Part shown: positions 1-8,211 of the stretch, one piece after another | Layout of the letters: every line of letters begins with the position of its first letter | Position numbering within the stretch: the stretch's first letter is position 1 | Source of the DNA: Arthrobacter sp. | Lineage (GTDB): Bacteria; Actinomycetota; Actinomycetes; Actinomycetales; Micrococcaceae | DNA: 24,903 nt | Assembly (NCBI GenBank): GCA_030146405.1 | Contig: JASLBS010000242.1 | Coordinates: 1-24,903 of the forward strand | Reading direction: 5' to 3' | Made by a program: the position numbers and the translations under genes | Notes under the pieces: generated by a model | Database searches by the model: none | What the model was told of the DNA's origin: nothing | Seen by the model: the letters and a program-made list of their open reading frames with translations, nothing else

Positions 1-259
1 CACCAGCCGCGACCCGTACATCGTGGGCAAGCCGAACCCCATGATGTTCCGCTCGGCGATGAACCAGATCGACGCCCACTCCGAGACCACGGCCATGATC
101 GGCGACCGCATGGACACCGACATCATCGCGGGCATGGAAGCGGGCCTCCACACCGTCCTGGTGCTCAGCGGCATCACCCGGCCGGAGGACATCGACGCCT
201 ATCCCTTCAGGCCGGCCCAGATCTGCGACTCGGTGGCGGACCTGATCGACCAGGTCTAG
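1..259 (+). CDS. HAD-IIA family hydrolase (NagD-like), 3' end only
   Basis: C-terminal part of a haloacid-dehalogenase-superfamily phosphatase. The reading frame is open from base 2, so the gene begins upstream of the window. Visible are the Lys-containing motif GKPNP near the start and the acidic motif GDRMDTDI, which supplies the Mg2+-binding Asp residues. In NagD-type enzymes these two motifs lie on either side of the same helical segment, and the spacing fits. The tail after the motif (AGLHTVLVLSGITRPED) is also typical of the HAD-IIA subfamily, whose members are cytosolic sugar-phosphate or nucleotide phosphatases. The nucleophile Asp motif and cap domain are outside the window, so the substrate cannot be inferred. 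The stop codon overlaps that of the convergent hydrolase gene. Confidence 0.88.
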   Translation, partial: TSRDPYIVGKPNPMMFRSAMNQIDAHSETTAMIGDRMDTDIIAGMEAGLHTVLVLSGITRPEDIDAYPFRPAQICDSVADLIDQV

Positions 260-1269
260 AGGAAATGCCTGCGCCCGCCGCCCGTCGGCAGCGGAGCGTA
301 CTCCCGCTGCACGGCGGACACGATGCTTTGGTAGATGCCCGAGTTCCACTGCGGACTGGCGTGCGCGGGCAGGGCCCCCTCCGTCACGTAGTCGACGGAC
401 ACGACATTGTCGGGCAGCCCCCGCGCCCACCCGGGCCGGGCGGTGGAGTAGTTCACGACGCCGTCGTTGGGGTTGCCCGCGAAGACCACCTTCGTGTCGC
501 CGAGCGAGAGCTGAAATCTCGAGACGTCGAAATGGTAGATGTACGAGGATTGCGACTGGATGAGTTCGCTGCTGGGTGCCAGTGGTGACACCTGCTCCAG
601 GGTCTGGTCCAGGATCTGGCGCCAGGTCCGCTCGTTCTTGTGCACGATCCGCTCCCCCAGCTCGTAGGTACCCCGGAGGCTGATCGGCAGGCGCACGCCG
701 GCCTCGTAGAGGTACACCACGCCGTCGAACATCCGCTGGTCCTGCACGTCGAACCGGCTCGACGGCGAGGAGTCCAGCAGTATCAGTTCCACCGGGATCC
801 CGCGGTCACGCAGGCGTGCTGCCACTTCCACCGCCACCATCCCGCCGAAGCTGTGACCGTAGAAGTACAGCTTCTCGAGGCGGAAGTTCGCCACGTAACG
901 GTTCATGGCGGCCACGATGTTGTTGATGTCCAACCCGGTGTTCGAGTACCCCATCACCGCCATCTGCCCGCGTCGGGAAAGGGACGGGCGCAACGAGTTG
1001 AGGATCCACAACCCTTCCTCCCAGCTGGTCTTGTACCCGGGGAAGAGCACCCAGCGATCGTTCGGGAAACGGGACCGGGCGCGGTCGTCGTCGAGCAGGA
1101 GGACGCGCGTCTGTTCCCGCTGGGACTGGATCACGCGGGTGAGACCGAGATCCGCGGCCACCACGGCGGTAGCGGCCGAGCCGATCAGGAAGGACCTGCG
1201 CGACGCCTTCCGGAACTCGCGGGCACGCGCCAGGGCATGGGCGTGGTCGTCCCCCACGCGCCCCTCCAT
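256..1269 (-). CDS. Tat-type alpha/beta hydrolase
   Basis: 337 aa, ATG start. The nucleophile elbow is G-H-S-F-G-G with Ser140 as the expected catalytic residue. A later N-P-N-D segment and the H in A-L-P-A-H-A are candidates for the Asp and His of the triad. The N-terminus carries S-R-R-S-F-L at residues 23-28 followed by a short Ala/Val-rich hydrophobic stretch, as in a twin-arginine signal, so export or membrane anchoring is likely. The sequence between beta strands (V-L-F-P-G, then Y-G-H-S-F-G-G) recalls thioesterase or lipase-like hydrolases, but the substrate is not predictable. The gene starts 26 bp after pyrE ends and is probably co-transcribed with it. There is no obvious functional link to pyrimidine synthesis. 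Confidence 0.85.
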   Translation of the reverse strand: MEGRVGDDHAHALARAREFRKASRRSFLIGSAATAVVAADLGLTRVIQSQREQTRVLLLDDDRARSRFPNDRWVLFPGYKTSWEEGLWILNSLRPSLSRRGQMAVMGYSNTGLDINNIVAAMNRYVANFRLEKLYFYGHSFGGMVAVEVAARLRDRGIPVELILLDSSPSSRFDVQDQRMFDGVVYLYEAGVRLPISLRGTYELGERIVHKNERTWRQILDQTLEQVSPLAPSSELIQSQSSYIYHFDVSRFQLSLGDTKVVFAGNPNDGVVNYSTARPGWARGLPDNVVSVDYVTEGALPAHASPQWNSGIYQSIVSAVQREYAPLPTGGGRRHFL

Positions 1270-1295
1270 CGCAGGTTCCTCACCGGGACCGTTCG

Positions 1296-1871
1296 TCAGC
1301 CCAGACCCAACTCTTCCTTGCCGAAGGCGAACAGGTACGGCACTCCGGCCTCGGACTCGATGCGCTCCTTCGACCCGGTGCTCCTGTCCACGATCACCGC
1401 GACGGCCTGCACGTCCCCGCCCGCACGGCGCACCCCCTCGACGGCCGTGAGCGCGGACCCACCGGTGGTCGAGGTGTCCTCGAGGACCACCACGGGACGT
1501 CCCGAGACGTCCGGGCCCTCGACCTGCCGACCCATCCCGTGGGTCTTCTGGACCTTCCGGACCACGAAGGCGTCGATCGGCCGGCCTGCGTTCGCGGCAG
1601 CGTGCAGAACGGCGGTTCCCACGGGGTCCGCCCCCATGGTCAGGCCACCGGCCGATTCGAAGGCGATGCCGGCGTCGTCGAGCAACTGGAGCATCACGCG
1701 TCCCACCAGCACAGATGCCTCGTGGTGCAGCGTGATGCGGCGCAGATCGATGTAGTAATCGGCCTCCACGCCGCTCGAGAGGGTGACCCGCTCGTGGACC
1801 ACCGCCAGATCCTTGATGAGCTCCAGCAGGCGGGAACGGTCAGCGGTGTTCGCGGAGGTCTCTGCGGTCAT
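1296..1871 (-). CDS. pyrE: orotate phosphoribosyltransferase
   Basis: 191 aa. Transfers the phosphoribosyl group of PRPP to orotate, giving orotidine 5'-phosphate, the fifth step of de novo UMP synthesis in the cytosol. The PRPP-binding signature V-L-E-D-T-S-T-T-G-G-S is clear. The N-terminal S-G-x-x-A-x-Y-Y-I-D-L-R segment is the family's orotate/PRPP-loop region, and V-R-K-x-x-K-x-H-G is the catalytic Lys loop. Length fits the short bacterial form. A TAGACT hexamer ends six bases before the ATG, with no Shine-Dalgarno between, so the mRNA is probably leaderless. The gene is separate from other pyr genes and is followed by the alpha/beta hydrolase. Confidence 0.96.
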   Translation of the reverse strand: MTAETSANTADRSRLLELIKDLAVVHERVTLSSGVEADYYIDLRRITLHHEASVLVGRVMLQLLDDAGIAFESAGGLTMGADPVGTAVLHAAANAGRPIDAFVVRKVQKTHGMGRQVEGPDVSGRPVVVLEDTSTTGGSALTAVEGVRRAGGDVQAVAVIVDRSTGSKERIESEAGVPYLFAFGKEELGLG

Positions 1872-1877
1872 GCGGCC

Positions 1878-1883
1878 AGTCTA
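1878..1883 (-). promoter_or_regulatory. -10 hexamer of leaderless pyrE
   Basis: TAGACT on the minus strand, followed by six bases and the pyrE ATG. It fits the TANNNT actinobacterial -10 pattern at the distance that puts transcription start on the start codon. No -35 match was sought beyond inspection. Inference only. Confidence 0.5.
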
Positions 1884-1915
1884 GCGAGCGGTGGCTCGTG
1901 CTCCGACACCGGGTG

Positions 1916-3154
1916 TCAGCCCGCACTGCGCGCGCTCGCAGCATCGATCGCCTCCGGGGAGAGGACGTGGGAGATCGCCAGGACGGCGGCCCCGGTTGCC
2001 CCCGCACTCCGCCCTGAGACCGAGGGGGCGATCCGGAGATGTTCGGTGGCGAGTGGCAGGGAACGCGTGTAGACGACCTCCCGGATCCCGGCCAGGAGGT
2101 GCTCCCCCGTCTGCGCGAGGGATCCACCGATCACCACGACGGAAGGATTGATCAGGTTCACGCACATCGCGACCACGTCACCGATGTGCCGACCGGCCTG
2201 CCGGATGACCTGAAGCGCTGTGGGATCACCGGAACGCACCAGGTCGATGACCCCCTGGCTACCGAGCACGTCGGTCCGGGACGAGCTCCCGAGCGCGGCA
2301 GCGAGCGCAGGGCCACTGGCCACGGCCTCGAGACAGCCGGTATTGCCGCAGCGACACGGCGCCTCACCGCCCCCGACGACACGCACGTGTCCGAGATCGC
2401 CGGCGGTTCCCTGCGCACCGCGCTGCAGGACACCGCCGGAGATGATGCCCGCTCCGATGCCCGTTGCCACCTTGATGAACACGAGGTCGTCCACGTCCGG
2501 CCAGTTGGCGCTCTGTTCACCCAGCGCCATGATGTTGACGTCGTTGTCCACGAGAACGGGCACGTCGAAGCCGGCCTGGACAAGTCCAGGAACGTCGCAG
2601 CGATCCCACCCGGGCATGATCGGCGGGTTGATCGGACGTCCCGTGTCATGCTCCACCGGCCCCGGTAGGCCGATGCCGATCGCTGCAAGATCGTCGATGC
2701 TCCGGCCGGCGGTGGTGAGCAGCCGGGCGACGGTGGAGACCAGCCACCCGAGTACCACCTCGGGCCCGTCCGCGATGCTGATGTCCTGCCGCTCGCCGGC
2801 GAGTTCGTCCCCGGCGAGGTTCGCGAGGATCACGATGGCGTGGGTTGCACCGAGGTCCGCTCCGACGACCACCCGGGCTGCGGGGTTGAGGGCGAACAGT
2901 GAGGGTGGGCGTCCACCGGTAGAGGCCGCCCCGCCGATCGGCGACACGAGGCCGAGGGACATGAGGATGTCGACGCGCGCGGCGATGGTGGAGCGGGCCA
3001 ACCCGGTGATCTGCGCGAGTTCCGCACGTGTCCTCGCCCTGCCGTCCCGGAGGACCTGGAAGATCTCGCTTGCGCCCGACGGCGATGGCACCGATGACCG
3101 CCGGCGCGAACCGCCATGGCTGGTCAGGACCGATACGGGATGGAGTGAGGACAC
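1916..3154 (-). CDS. ROK-family transcriptional regulator
   Basis: 412 aa, GTG start. Residues about 30-70 form a winged helix-turn-helix (R-A-E-L-A-x-x-T-G-L-A-R-S-T-I). A ROK sugar-kinase-like domain follows: the phosphate-binding G-A-D-L-G-A-T near 98-104, the G-L-P-G-P segment, D-N-D-V-N, and the zinc site with His256 and C-x-C-G-x-x-G-C (Cys267, 269, 274). The layout is that of NagC/Mlc/XylR-type repressors that bind a free sugar or sugar phosphate. It diverges from the RbsA-type sugar operon with 94 bp between the starts, so it is the likely regulator of that operon and of itself. TTTACT lies six bases upstream of the GTG, overlapping an operator-like dyad. A ROK kinase is unlikely because of the N-terminal HTH. 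Confidence 0.92.
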   Translation of the reverse strand: MSSLHPVSVLTSHGGSRRRSSVPSPSGASEIFQVLRDGRARTRAELAQITGLARSTIAARVDILMSLGLVSPIGGAASTGGRPPSLFALNPAARVVVGADLGATHAIVILANLAGDELAGERQDISIADGPEVVLGWLVSTVARLLTTAGRSIDDLAAIGIGLPGPVEHDTGRPINPPIMPGWDRCDVPGLVQAGFDVPVLVDNDVNIMALGEQSANWPDVDDLVFIKVATGIGAGIISGGVLQRGAQGTAGDLGHVRVVGGGEAPCRCGNTGCLEAVASGPALAAALGSSSRTDVLGSQGVIDLVRSGDPTALQVIRQAGRHIGDVVAMCVNLINPSVVVIGGSLAQTGEHLLAGIREVVYTRSLPLATEHLRIAPSVSGRSAGATGAAVLAISHVLSPEAIDAASARSAG

Positions 3155-3159
3155 ACTTT

Positions 3160-3183
3160 CAGTAAAGCACGAGCATTTTGCTG
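3160..3183. promoter_or_regulatory. candidate ROK operator dyad
   Basis: An imperfect inverted repeat, CAGTAAA - 10 bases - TTTGCTG (six of seven arm positions complementary), lies in the divergent region between the ROK gene and the sugar ABC operon. AT-rich arms stand out in this GC-rich DNA and are common in ROK operators. The left arm overlaps the proposed TTTACT -10 element of the ROK gene, which would allow autorepression. A second short palindrome, AGCATTTTGCT, sits inside at 3172-3182. Confidence 0.4.
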
Positions 3184-3248
3184 GTTGATCACTGCCGGCT
3201 TTTGCATGTCTATCGACAGAAGTACGTGTTCCATGTCACAGTTGGCGC

Positions 3249-4766
3249 GTGGACAGTGACGTCAGCACCCGAGGAGTTCCCGCTCCGATCCTGCGTGTGA
3301 CAGGACTCTCGAAGAGTTTCTTCGGTGTACCCGTCCTCGAGGATGCGGCGCTCACGCTCCTTCCCGGCGAGGTCCATGGGCTCGTCGGTGAGAACGGAGC
3401 GGGGAAGTCCACCCTGATGAAACTGCTGGCCGGCGTGTACACCCGGGACGCAGGGGTCATCGAGATCGACGGTGACCCGGTGGACTTCAGCCATCCAGTG
3501 CAGGCGCACGGGGCCGGGCTCTCCACCGTGTTCCAGGAGTTCAACCTGTTGCCCGAGCGCACCGTCGCGCAGAACATCTATCTGGGGAGGGAACCGAAGA
3601 AGGGCCTGCTCATCGATCGCCGCATGATGAACCAGCGCGCCGGAGAACTACTCGCAGAACTGGGTGTCACCAGCATCCGGCCCACGGCCTCGGTCGGCTC
3701 GCTGTCGGTGGCGCAGCAGCAGATCGTCGAGATCGCGAAGGCCGTGGGCTACGACGCCCGGATCATCTCCATGGACGAGCCCACCGCGGCACTCGCCGGG
3801 CCGGAGGTCGAACTCCTCTACGGGATCATCGACCGGCTCCGGAGACGCGGCACCGCCATCCTGTACGTGTCCCACCGGCTGAGGGAGATCTTCGACCTGT
3901 GCGACACCATCACCGTGCTCAAGGACGGCCGCGTGGTCACCTCGGGTCCGGCATCGGAACTCGACGACGCCGCCCTGGTCCGGGCGATGGTCGGCCGGCC
4001 GATCTCCGCCTACTTCCCCGACGCCGAGCCGGGCACCACGATCGGGGCTCCGCTGCTCGAGATCAGTGGAGGCGGCAATGAGCAGCTCGACGATGTCCGA
4101 CTCACCCTGCGGGCCGGGGAGATCGTCGGTGTCGCGGGACTCCAGGGATCCGGCCGGACGGAACTGGTCGAGGCGGTCTTCGGCGCCACCCCCTTCACCC
4201 GCGGCTCCATGGCGCTCGAGGGTACCGTCTACCGCCCACGAACGCCCCGCGACGCCATCCGGCACCGGATCGCGCTCATCACCGAGGACCGGAAGGCGCA
4301 GGGCCTCAGCCTCAACCAGTCCATCCTCGACAACGCCCTCAGCGTGGTGCGATCCGTCCATCCCTCCCGCACCGGCGCAGCCCGGGGAAAGGCTGCGGGC
4401 GTGTTCTCGTCCCTCGAGGTCGTGGCCCGCGACCTCGACCAGGAGGTGCAGTACCTTTCCGGCGGCAACCAGCAGAAGGTCGTCCTCGCGAAGTGGCTGG
4501 CGATCGACCCCCTGGTAGTCCTGCTGGACGAACCCACGCGCGGGATCGACGTCGGCGCCAAGGTCGCCGTCTACTCACTGATGCGCCAGCTCGCGCGGGA
4601 AGGCAGGGCCATCCTCATGGTCTCGAGTGAACTGCCCGAACTACTCGGCATGTCCGACCGCATGATCGTGATGCGGGACGGCCGGATCGCCGGGGAACTG
4701 CCGCACGGAGCCACCGAGGAGCAGGTCCTCCAGCTCGCGACCGGAGCGCGGGAGGCCCAGCTGTGA
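3249..4766 (+). CDS. sugar ABC transporter ATPase, RbsA/MglA type
   Basis: 505 aa with two fused nucleotide-binding domains, the normal length for ribose/galactose-class importers. Domain 1 has Walker A G-E-N-G-A-G-K-S-T (47-55), a signature S-V-A-Q-Q-Q near 153-158 and Walker B M-D-E-P-T near 175. Domain 2 has the degenerate Walker A G-L-Q-G-S-G-R-T-E (297-305), in which Lys is replaced by Arg as is usual for this family. It also has L-S-G-G-N-Q-Q-K (403-410) and L-D-E-P-T-R-G-I-D around Asp427-Glu428. It powers import by the two permeases that follow. The GTG start is uncertain because no clear Shine-Dalgarno is visible. The first gene of the operon, it overlaps the next by 4 bp. Confidence 0.95.
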   Translation: MDSDVSTRGVPAPILRVTGLSKSFFGVPVLEDAALTLLPGEVHGLVGENGAGKSTLMKLLAGVYTRDAGVIEIDGDPVDFSHPVQAHGAGLSTVFQEFNLLPERTVAQNIYLGREPKKGLLIDRRMMNQRAGELLAELGVTSIRPTASVGSLSVAQQQIVEIAKAVGYDARIISMDEPTAALAGPEVELLYGIIDRLRRRGTAILYVSHRLREIFDLCDTITVLKDGRVVTSGPASELDDAALVRAMVGRPISAYFPDAEPGTTIGAPLLEISGGGNEQLDDVRLTLRAGEIVGVAGLQGSGRTELVEAVFGATPFTRGSMALEGTVYRPRTPRDAIRHRIALITEDRKAQGLSLNQSILDNALSVVRSVHPSRTGAARGKAAGVFSSLEVVARDLDQEVQYLSGGNQQKVVLAKWLAIDPLVVLLDEPTRGIDVGAKVAVYSLMRQLAREGRAILMVSSELPELLGMSDRMIVMRDGRIAGELPHGATEEQVLQLATGAREAQL

Positions 4767-5830
4767 ACCGCCTGACCTCGACGCACATCGTGTACCTCGT
4801 GGCGCTGCTGACCATCGTCGCGGGCACCGTCCTCGTGGGGTCGACGGGTCGCAGCTTCTTCAGCACCGGCAACATCTCGGACATCCTGACGGGCACCAGC
4901 ATCCTCGGGTTCATCGCCATCGGACAGACGCTCGTGGTCCTCGTGGGCAGCCTCGACCTGTCCGTCCCCTACGTCATCAGCCTCTCCAGCCTGGTGGGCG
5001 CCGGCATCATGGCGGACCGGGCGAGCAACATCCTGCCCGCGGTGATCGCCGCCCTGGTCGTCTCCGCCCTGATCGGGCTCGCCAACGGGCTCGTGGTCGC
5101 CGGACTCGGGGTCCACGGCTTCATCGCCACCCTCGGCATGGGGCTGATCGTGAGCGGTTATCTCGGCTCCACCTACCAGGGCAGCTCGGGCCAGGCCCCC
5201 CTCGCCTTCCGCCTCGTCGGAGCCACGGGAATCGGACCGGTCCCTGTTTCCACGCTCATCATGCTCGCCTGTGCCGGAGTGGTACTCCTCATGCTCAGCT
5301 CCACGCGCCTGGGCCACGCGATGTACGCGGTGGGCGGCGACGCCCCCGTCGCGAGGATGTCCGGCATCACCACCCGCACGCCGGTGATCGCGGCGCACGT
5401 CATCTGCTCGATGATGGCGGGCCTCGCGGGACTGCTGCTGGCTGCCCGCCTCGGCGTCGGCAGCCCCACCATCGGCTCGCAGGGTGGCTACGCCCTGCTG
5501 TCCATCGCCGCCGTCGTGCTCGGGGGAACGCTGCTCGCAGGCGGCAAGGGCTCCCTCGTCGGCACCCTCGGGGGCGTACTCATCTTCGCCATGCTGGACA
5601 ACATCATGAGCGTCCTGCAGATCAATCCCTTCCTGAAGGACGTCGTCCGCGGCATCGTGATCGTCGTCGCGGTGGCCGTGTACGCGCGGCGCAGGGTGGT
5701 GCATCACCCTGCGCGATTCGGCCGGGGCGTCCCGACGGACGACGACGGCGCTCCCGCTGCAGGCGGGGGCGACGGCGGTCGTGGCCCCCGGGACGCCGGC
5801 GTCGGCACCCGGGACGAGGCATCGGCATGA
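4763..5830 (+). CDS. sugar ABC transporter permease, RbsC type (first)
   Basis: 355 aa, GTG start inside the GTGA overlap with the ATPase gene. Hydrophobic segments span most of residues 5-310, as in the BPD_transp_2 (RbsC/XylH) family. The loop G-Q-T-L-V-V-L-V-G-x-L-D-L-S and the repeated G-x-x-x-A-A-R-L-G and L-G-G-T-L-L-A-G-G-K-G-S motifs are characteristic. It forms the channel with the second permease, presumably as a heterodimer. After the last membrane helix there is an unusually long, Gly/Asp/Arg-rich cytoplasmic tail of roughly 45 residues that carries no recognisable domain. Its 3' end overlaps the next start as ATGA. Confidence 0.94.
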   Translation: MNRLTSTHIVYLVALLTIVAGTVLVGSTGRSFFSTGNISDILTGTSILGFIAIGQTLVVLVGSLDLSVPYVISLSSLVGAGIMADRASNILPAVIAALVVSALIGLANGLVVAGLGVHGFIATLGMGLIVSGYLGSTYQGSSGQAPLAFRLVGATGIGPVPVSTLIMLACAGVVLLMLSSTRLGHAMYAVGGDAPVARMSGITTRTPVIAAHVICSMMAGLAGLLLAARLGVGSPTIGSQGGYALLSIAAVVLGGTLLAGGKGSLVGTLGGVLIFAMLDNIMSVLQINPFLKDVVRGIVIVVAVAVYARRRVVHHPARFGRGVPTDDDGAPAAGGGDGGRGPRDAGVGTRDEASA

Positions 5831-6921
5831 GCGCCCTGACCGGCCGTGCGATCCTGGAACAGAACCGCTCCCCGCGCGGGATGCGTCTGCTGCGCGCCCT
5901 GCGCACGCCCAGCGGCGCGATCTTCGTCCTCGTCGCCGTACTCCTGGCCGCCGTCCTCGCCGCGAACCCGTCCTTCGGGGAACCGAGCTCGCTCATCCGG
6001 TTCATCGGACGGACGGCCCCCATCGCGATCGCCGCCATCGGGCAGTACTTCGTGATCGTGTCCGGCGAGTTCGACCTCTCCATGGGATCGGTGGTGACCG
6101 CCCAGGTCATCATCGCGGGAAATCTGATCGGGCAGGACGAGTCACGGGCGCTGCCGGTGCTGGCTCTCATGCTCGCCTTCGGCGCCTTCGTCGGACTCGT
6201 CAACGGACTCGTGACAACGCTTCTGAGGGTGCCGAGCTTCATCGTCACCCTCGGGACGATGCTCGCGCTGCTCGGCCTCGTCCTGTACTGGACCGGAGGA
6301 GCGGCCACCGGTAACCCCGCGGACAGCTTCCGGCAGATCGGCCGCGGCGGGATCCGGGACGTCCCCGTCCTCGACGTCATCCCCTATCCCGTGATCATCC
6401 TCGCCGTCACGGCGGCGGCCGCCTTCTGGCTGATGCGCAGGCCCTACGGGCGGACGCTCGTCGCCGTGGGGGACAACGCCCGCGCTGCCGCCCTGACCGG
6501 AGCTCCCGTCTGGTGGGTCCGCACGCGTGCCTTCATACTCTCCTCCCTCGCAGCAACAGTGGCCGGGATCATCCTCGTCGGCTACGCCGGGGTACACCCA
6601 TCCGTCGGCCGGGGCTACGAGTTCACCGCCATCACCGCCGTCGTCCTCGGCGGCGTCGTCCTGGGCGGCGGCCGCGGCTGGGTACTCTCGGCAGCAGCCG
6701 GAGCCTTCGCCCTCGAACTGCTCTTCACGCTCCTGAACTTCCTCGGCGTCCAGTCGACCTGGCGCGACAGCGTCCAGGGCGCGATCATCATCATCGCCGT
6801 GGCGGCGGCGTCCCGCACCTGGCAGCGCAAGCGCCGCGGCGCGAGTAGCCGGGCCCAAGACCCACACCATCCGATAACCGCACCGCAGCCCGCACCGGGC
6901 ACCACTGAGGGAGGAACATGA
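5827..6921 (+). CDS. sugar ABC transporter permease, RbsC type (second)
   Basis: 364 aa, start within an ATGA overlap. The same membrane family as its neighbour but not a near-identical duplicate: I-G-Q-Y-F-V-I-V-S-G-E-F-D-L-S-M-G-S is the conserved signature, and V-L-G-G-V-V-L-G-G-G-R-G the later glycine-rich motif. Hydrophobic segments run from about residue 30 to 320. A basic, then Pro-rich tail of about 35 residues follows the last helix. Two different permeases in tandem imply a heteromeric channel. The stop overlaps the binding-protein start, so the four transporter genes are probably translated as a coupled unit. Confidence 0.94.
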   Translation: MSALTGRAILEQNRSPRGMRLLRALRTPSGAIFVLVAVLLAAVLAANPSFGEPSSLIRFIGRTAPIAIAAIGQYFVIVSGEFDLSMGSVVTAQVIIAGNLIGQDESRALPVLALMLAFGAFVGLVNGLVTTLLRVPSFIVTLGTMLALLGLVLYWTGGAATGNPADSFRQIGRGGIRDVPVLDVIPYPVIILAVTAAAAFWLMRRPYGRTLVAVGDNARAAALTGAPVWWVRTRAFILSSLAATVAGIILVGYAGVHPSVGRGYEFTAITAVVLGGVVLGGGRGWVLSAAAGAFALELLFTLLNFLGVQSTWRDSVQGAIIIIAVAAASRTWQRKRRGASSRAQDPHHPITAPQPAPGTTEGGT

Positions 6922-8159
6922 TGCGTGGAAGCATCCTGGGAAAGGTCACGGTCATCGCAGCGACGTCGCTGCTCGCACTGACCGCGTGCACCACCGACTC
7001 ATCGATCGAGAACCCGCCGGCCGCAGAGGAATCGGCCGCGGCGGAACCATCCGCAGCCGAGCAACCGTCGGAGGACAGCGGGGAGTGGTTCGACCAGGCC
7101 GTCTACGACGAGCAGGACCAGCAGCGCTCGGCCACCTTCGAGGGGGACCCGGAGCAGCCGTACCTGCAGTACATCGACGGCGACATGACAGACACCTCGG
7201 CCTTCGTGGCCGACGGGGCGCAGAAGGCGTGCTTCTCCAACGCATCCATCTCCAATCCCTGGCGCCAGACAGGCTGGATCACCATGAACCAGCAACTGCA
7301 GGTACTGCAGGATTCCGGTGTCATCTCCGAGATGGAGACACGCGACGCCCAGGACGACGACAACACGCAGATCGCCGACATCGACTACTTCATCGCCGAG
7401 GGGAACTGCGACGCCTTCATCATCTCCCCCAACTCGACAGCGGCCATGACTCCGGCCGTCGAGCGCGCCTGCGACACCGGCAAGCCGGTCGTCGTGTTCG
7501 ACCGCGGTGTCCAGACCGACTGCGCGGTCACCTTCATCCACCCGATCGGGGGCTTCGCCTGGGGCATCGACACCGCGGAGTTCCTCAGTGAGCGGCTCGG
7601 CGAGGGGGACAAGGTCGTGGCGCTGAGGATCCTGCCCGGCGTCGACGTCCTGGAGCAGCGCTGGGCTGCAGCCGAACGGATCTTCGAGGAAAACGGCATC
7701 GAGGCCGTCGACTACTTCACGGGTGCTGACCCGGTGGAGATCAAGTCGATCATCTCGGACGAGCTGGCCACGGGTGATGTCCAGGGCATCTGGATGGACG
7801 CGGGTGATGGAGCGGTCGCGGCGATCGAGGCGTTCGAGGACGCCGGAGCGGATCTTCCCGCGATGACGGGGGAGGACGAGATGAGCTTCCTGCGCAAGTG
7901 GGACGGAACGGGCCTCGACGCGCTGGCGCCGGTCTACTCCAACTTCCAGTGGCGCACCCCGCTGCTCGCGCTGGAGAAGATCTTCGCGGGTGAGGAGATC
8001 CCCACGGAGTGGGTGCTCCCCCAGTCGCCGATCACCGAGGAGGAACGCGCCGAATTCCTCACCGCCAATGAGGGAATGCCCGACGGCCATTACGCCAAGT
8101 TCGGTGGGGAGGACCTTCCCGGTTACCCCGCCGTCTGGCAGGACCGCCAGATTCCCTGA
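6918..8159 (+). CDS. sugar-binding lipoprotein (RbsB-like, type 1 periplasmic fold)
   Basis: 413 aa. Shine-Dalgarno GAGGGAGGA precedes tandem ATGs at 6918 and 6921. A lipoprotein signal ends in L-T-A-C with Cys24 as the lipidated residue, so the protein is anchored outside the membrane. An acidic Ala/Glu/Ser/Pro linker follows to about residue 55, then a Peripla_BP-4-like domain. It is larger than RbsB (about 300 aa). The segment D-A-F-I-I-S-P-N-S, then P-V-V-V-F-D-R-G, is the typical hinge region, and A-I-E-A-F-E-D-A-G a typical helix. It delivers ligand to the two RbsC-type permeases. Ligand unknown. The binding-protein gene being last in the transporter set is a common RbsACCB-like order. 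Confidence 0.92.
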   Translation: MMRGSILGKVTVIAATSLLALTACTTDSSIENPPAAEESAAAEPSAAEQPSEDSGEWFDQAVYDEQDQQRSATFEGDPEQPYLQYIDGDMTDTSAFVADGAQKACFSNASISNPWRQTGWITMNQQLQVLQDSGVISEMETRDAQDDDNTQIADIDYFIAEGNCDAFIISPNSTAAMTPAVERACDTGKPVVVFDRGVQTDCAVTFIHPIGGFAWGIDTAEFLSERLGEGDKVVALRILPGVDVLEQRWAAAERIFEENGIEAVDYFTGADPVEIKSIISDELATGDVQGIWMDAGDGAVAAIEAFEDAGADLPAMTGEDEMSFLRKWDGTGLDALAPVYSNFQWRTPLLALEKIFAGEEIPTEWVLPQSPITEEERAEFLTANEGMPDGHYAKFGGEDLPGYPAVWQDRQIP

Positions 8160-8211
8160 CGGAGCACCACGCACCATCGGACGATGATCAGTACAGGAGG
8201 GAGGCAGGACC

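Noticed and set aside
4571..5707. 378-aa minus-strand open frame opposite the first RbsC permease
   Set aside because: His/Asp/Glu/Arg-rich low-complexity product with no motif, typical antisense shadow of a GC-rich gene. The plus strand encodes a clear permease.
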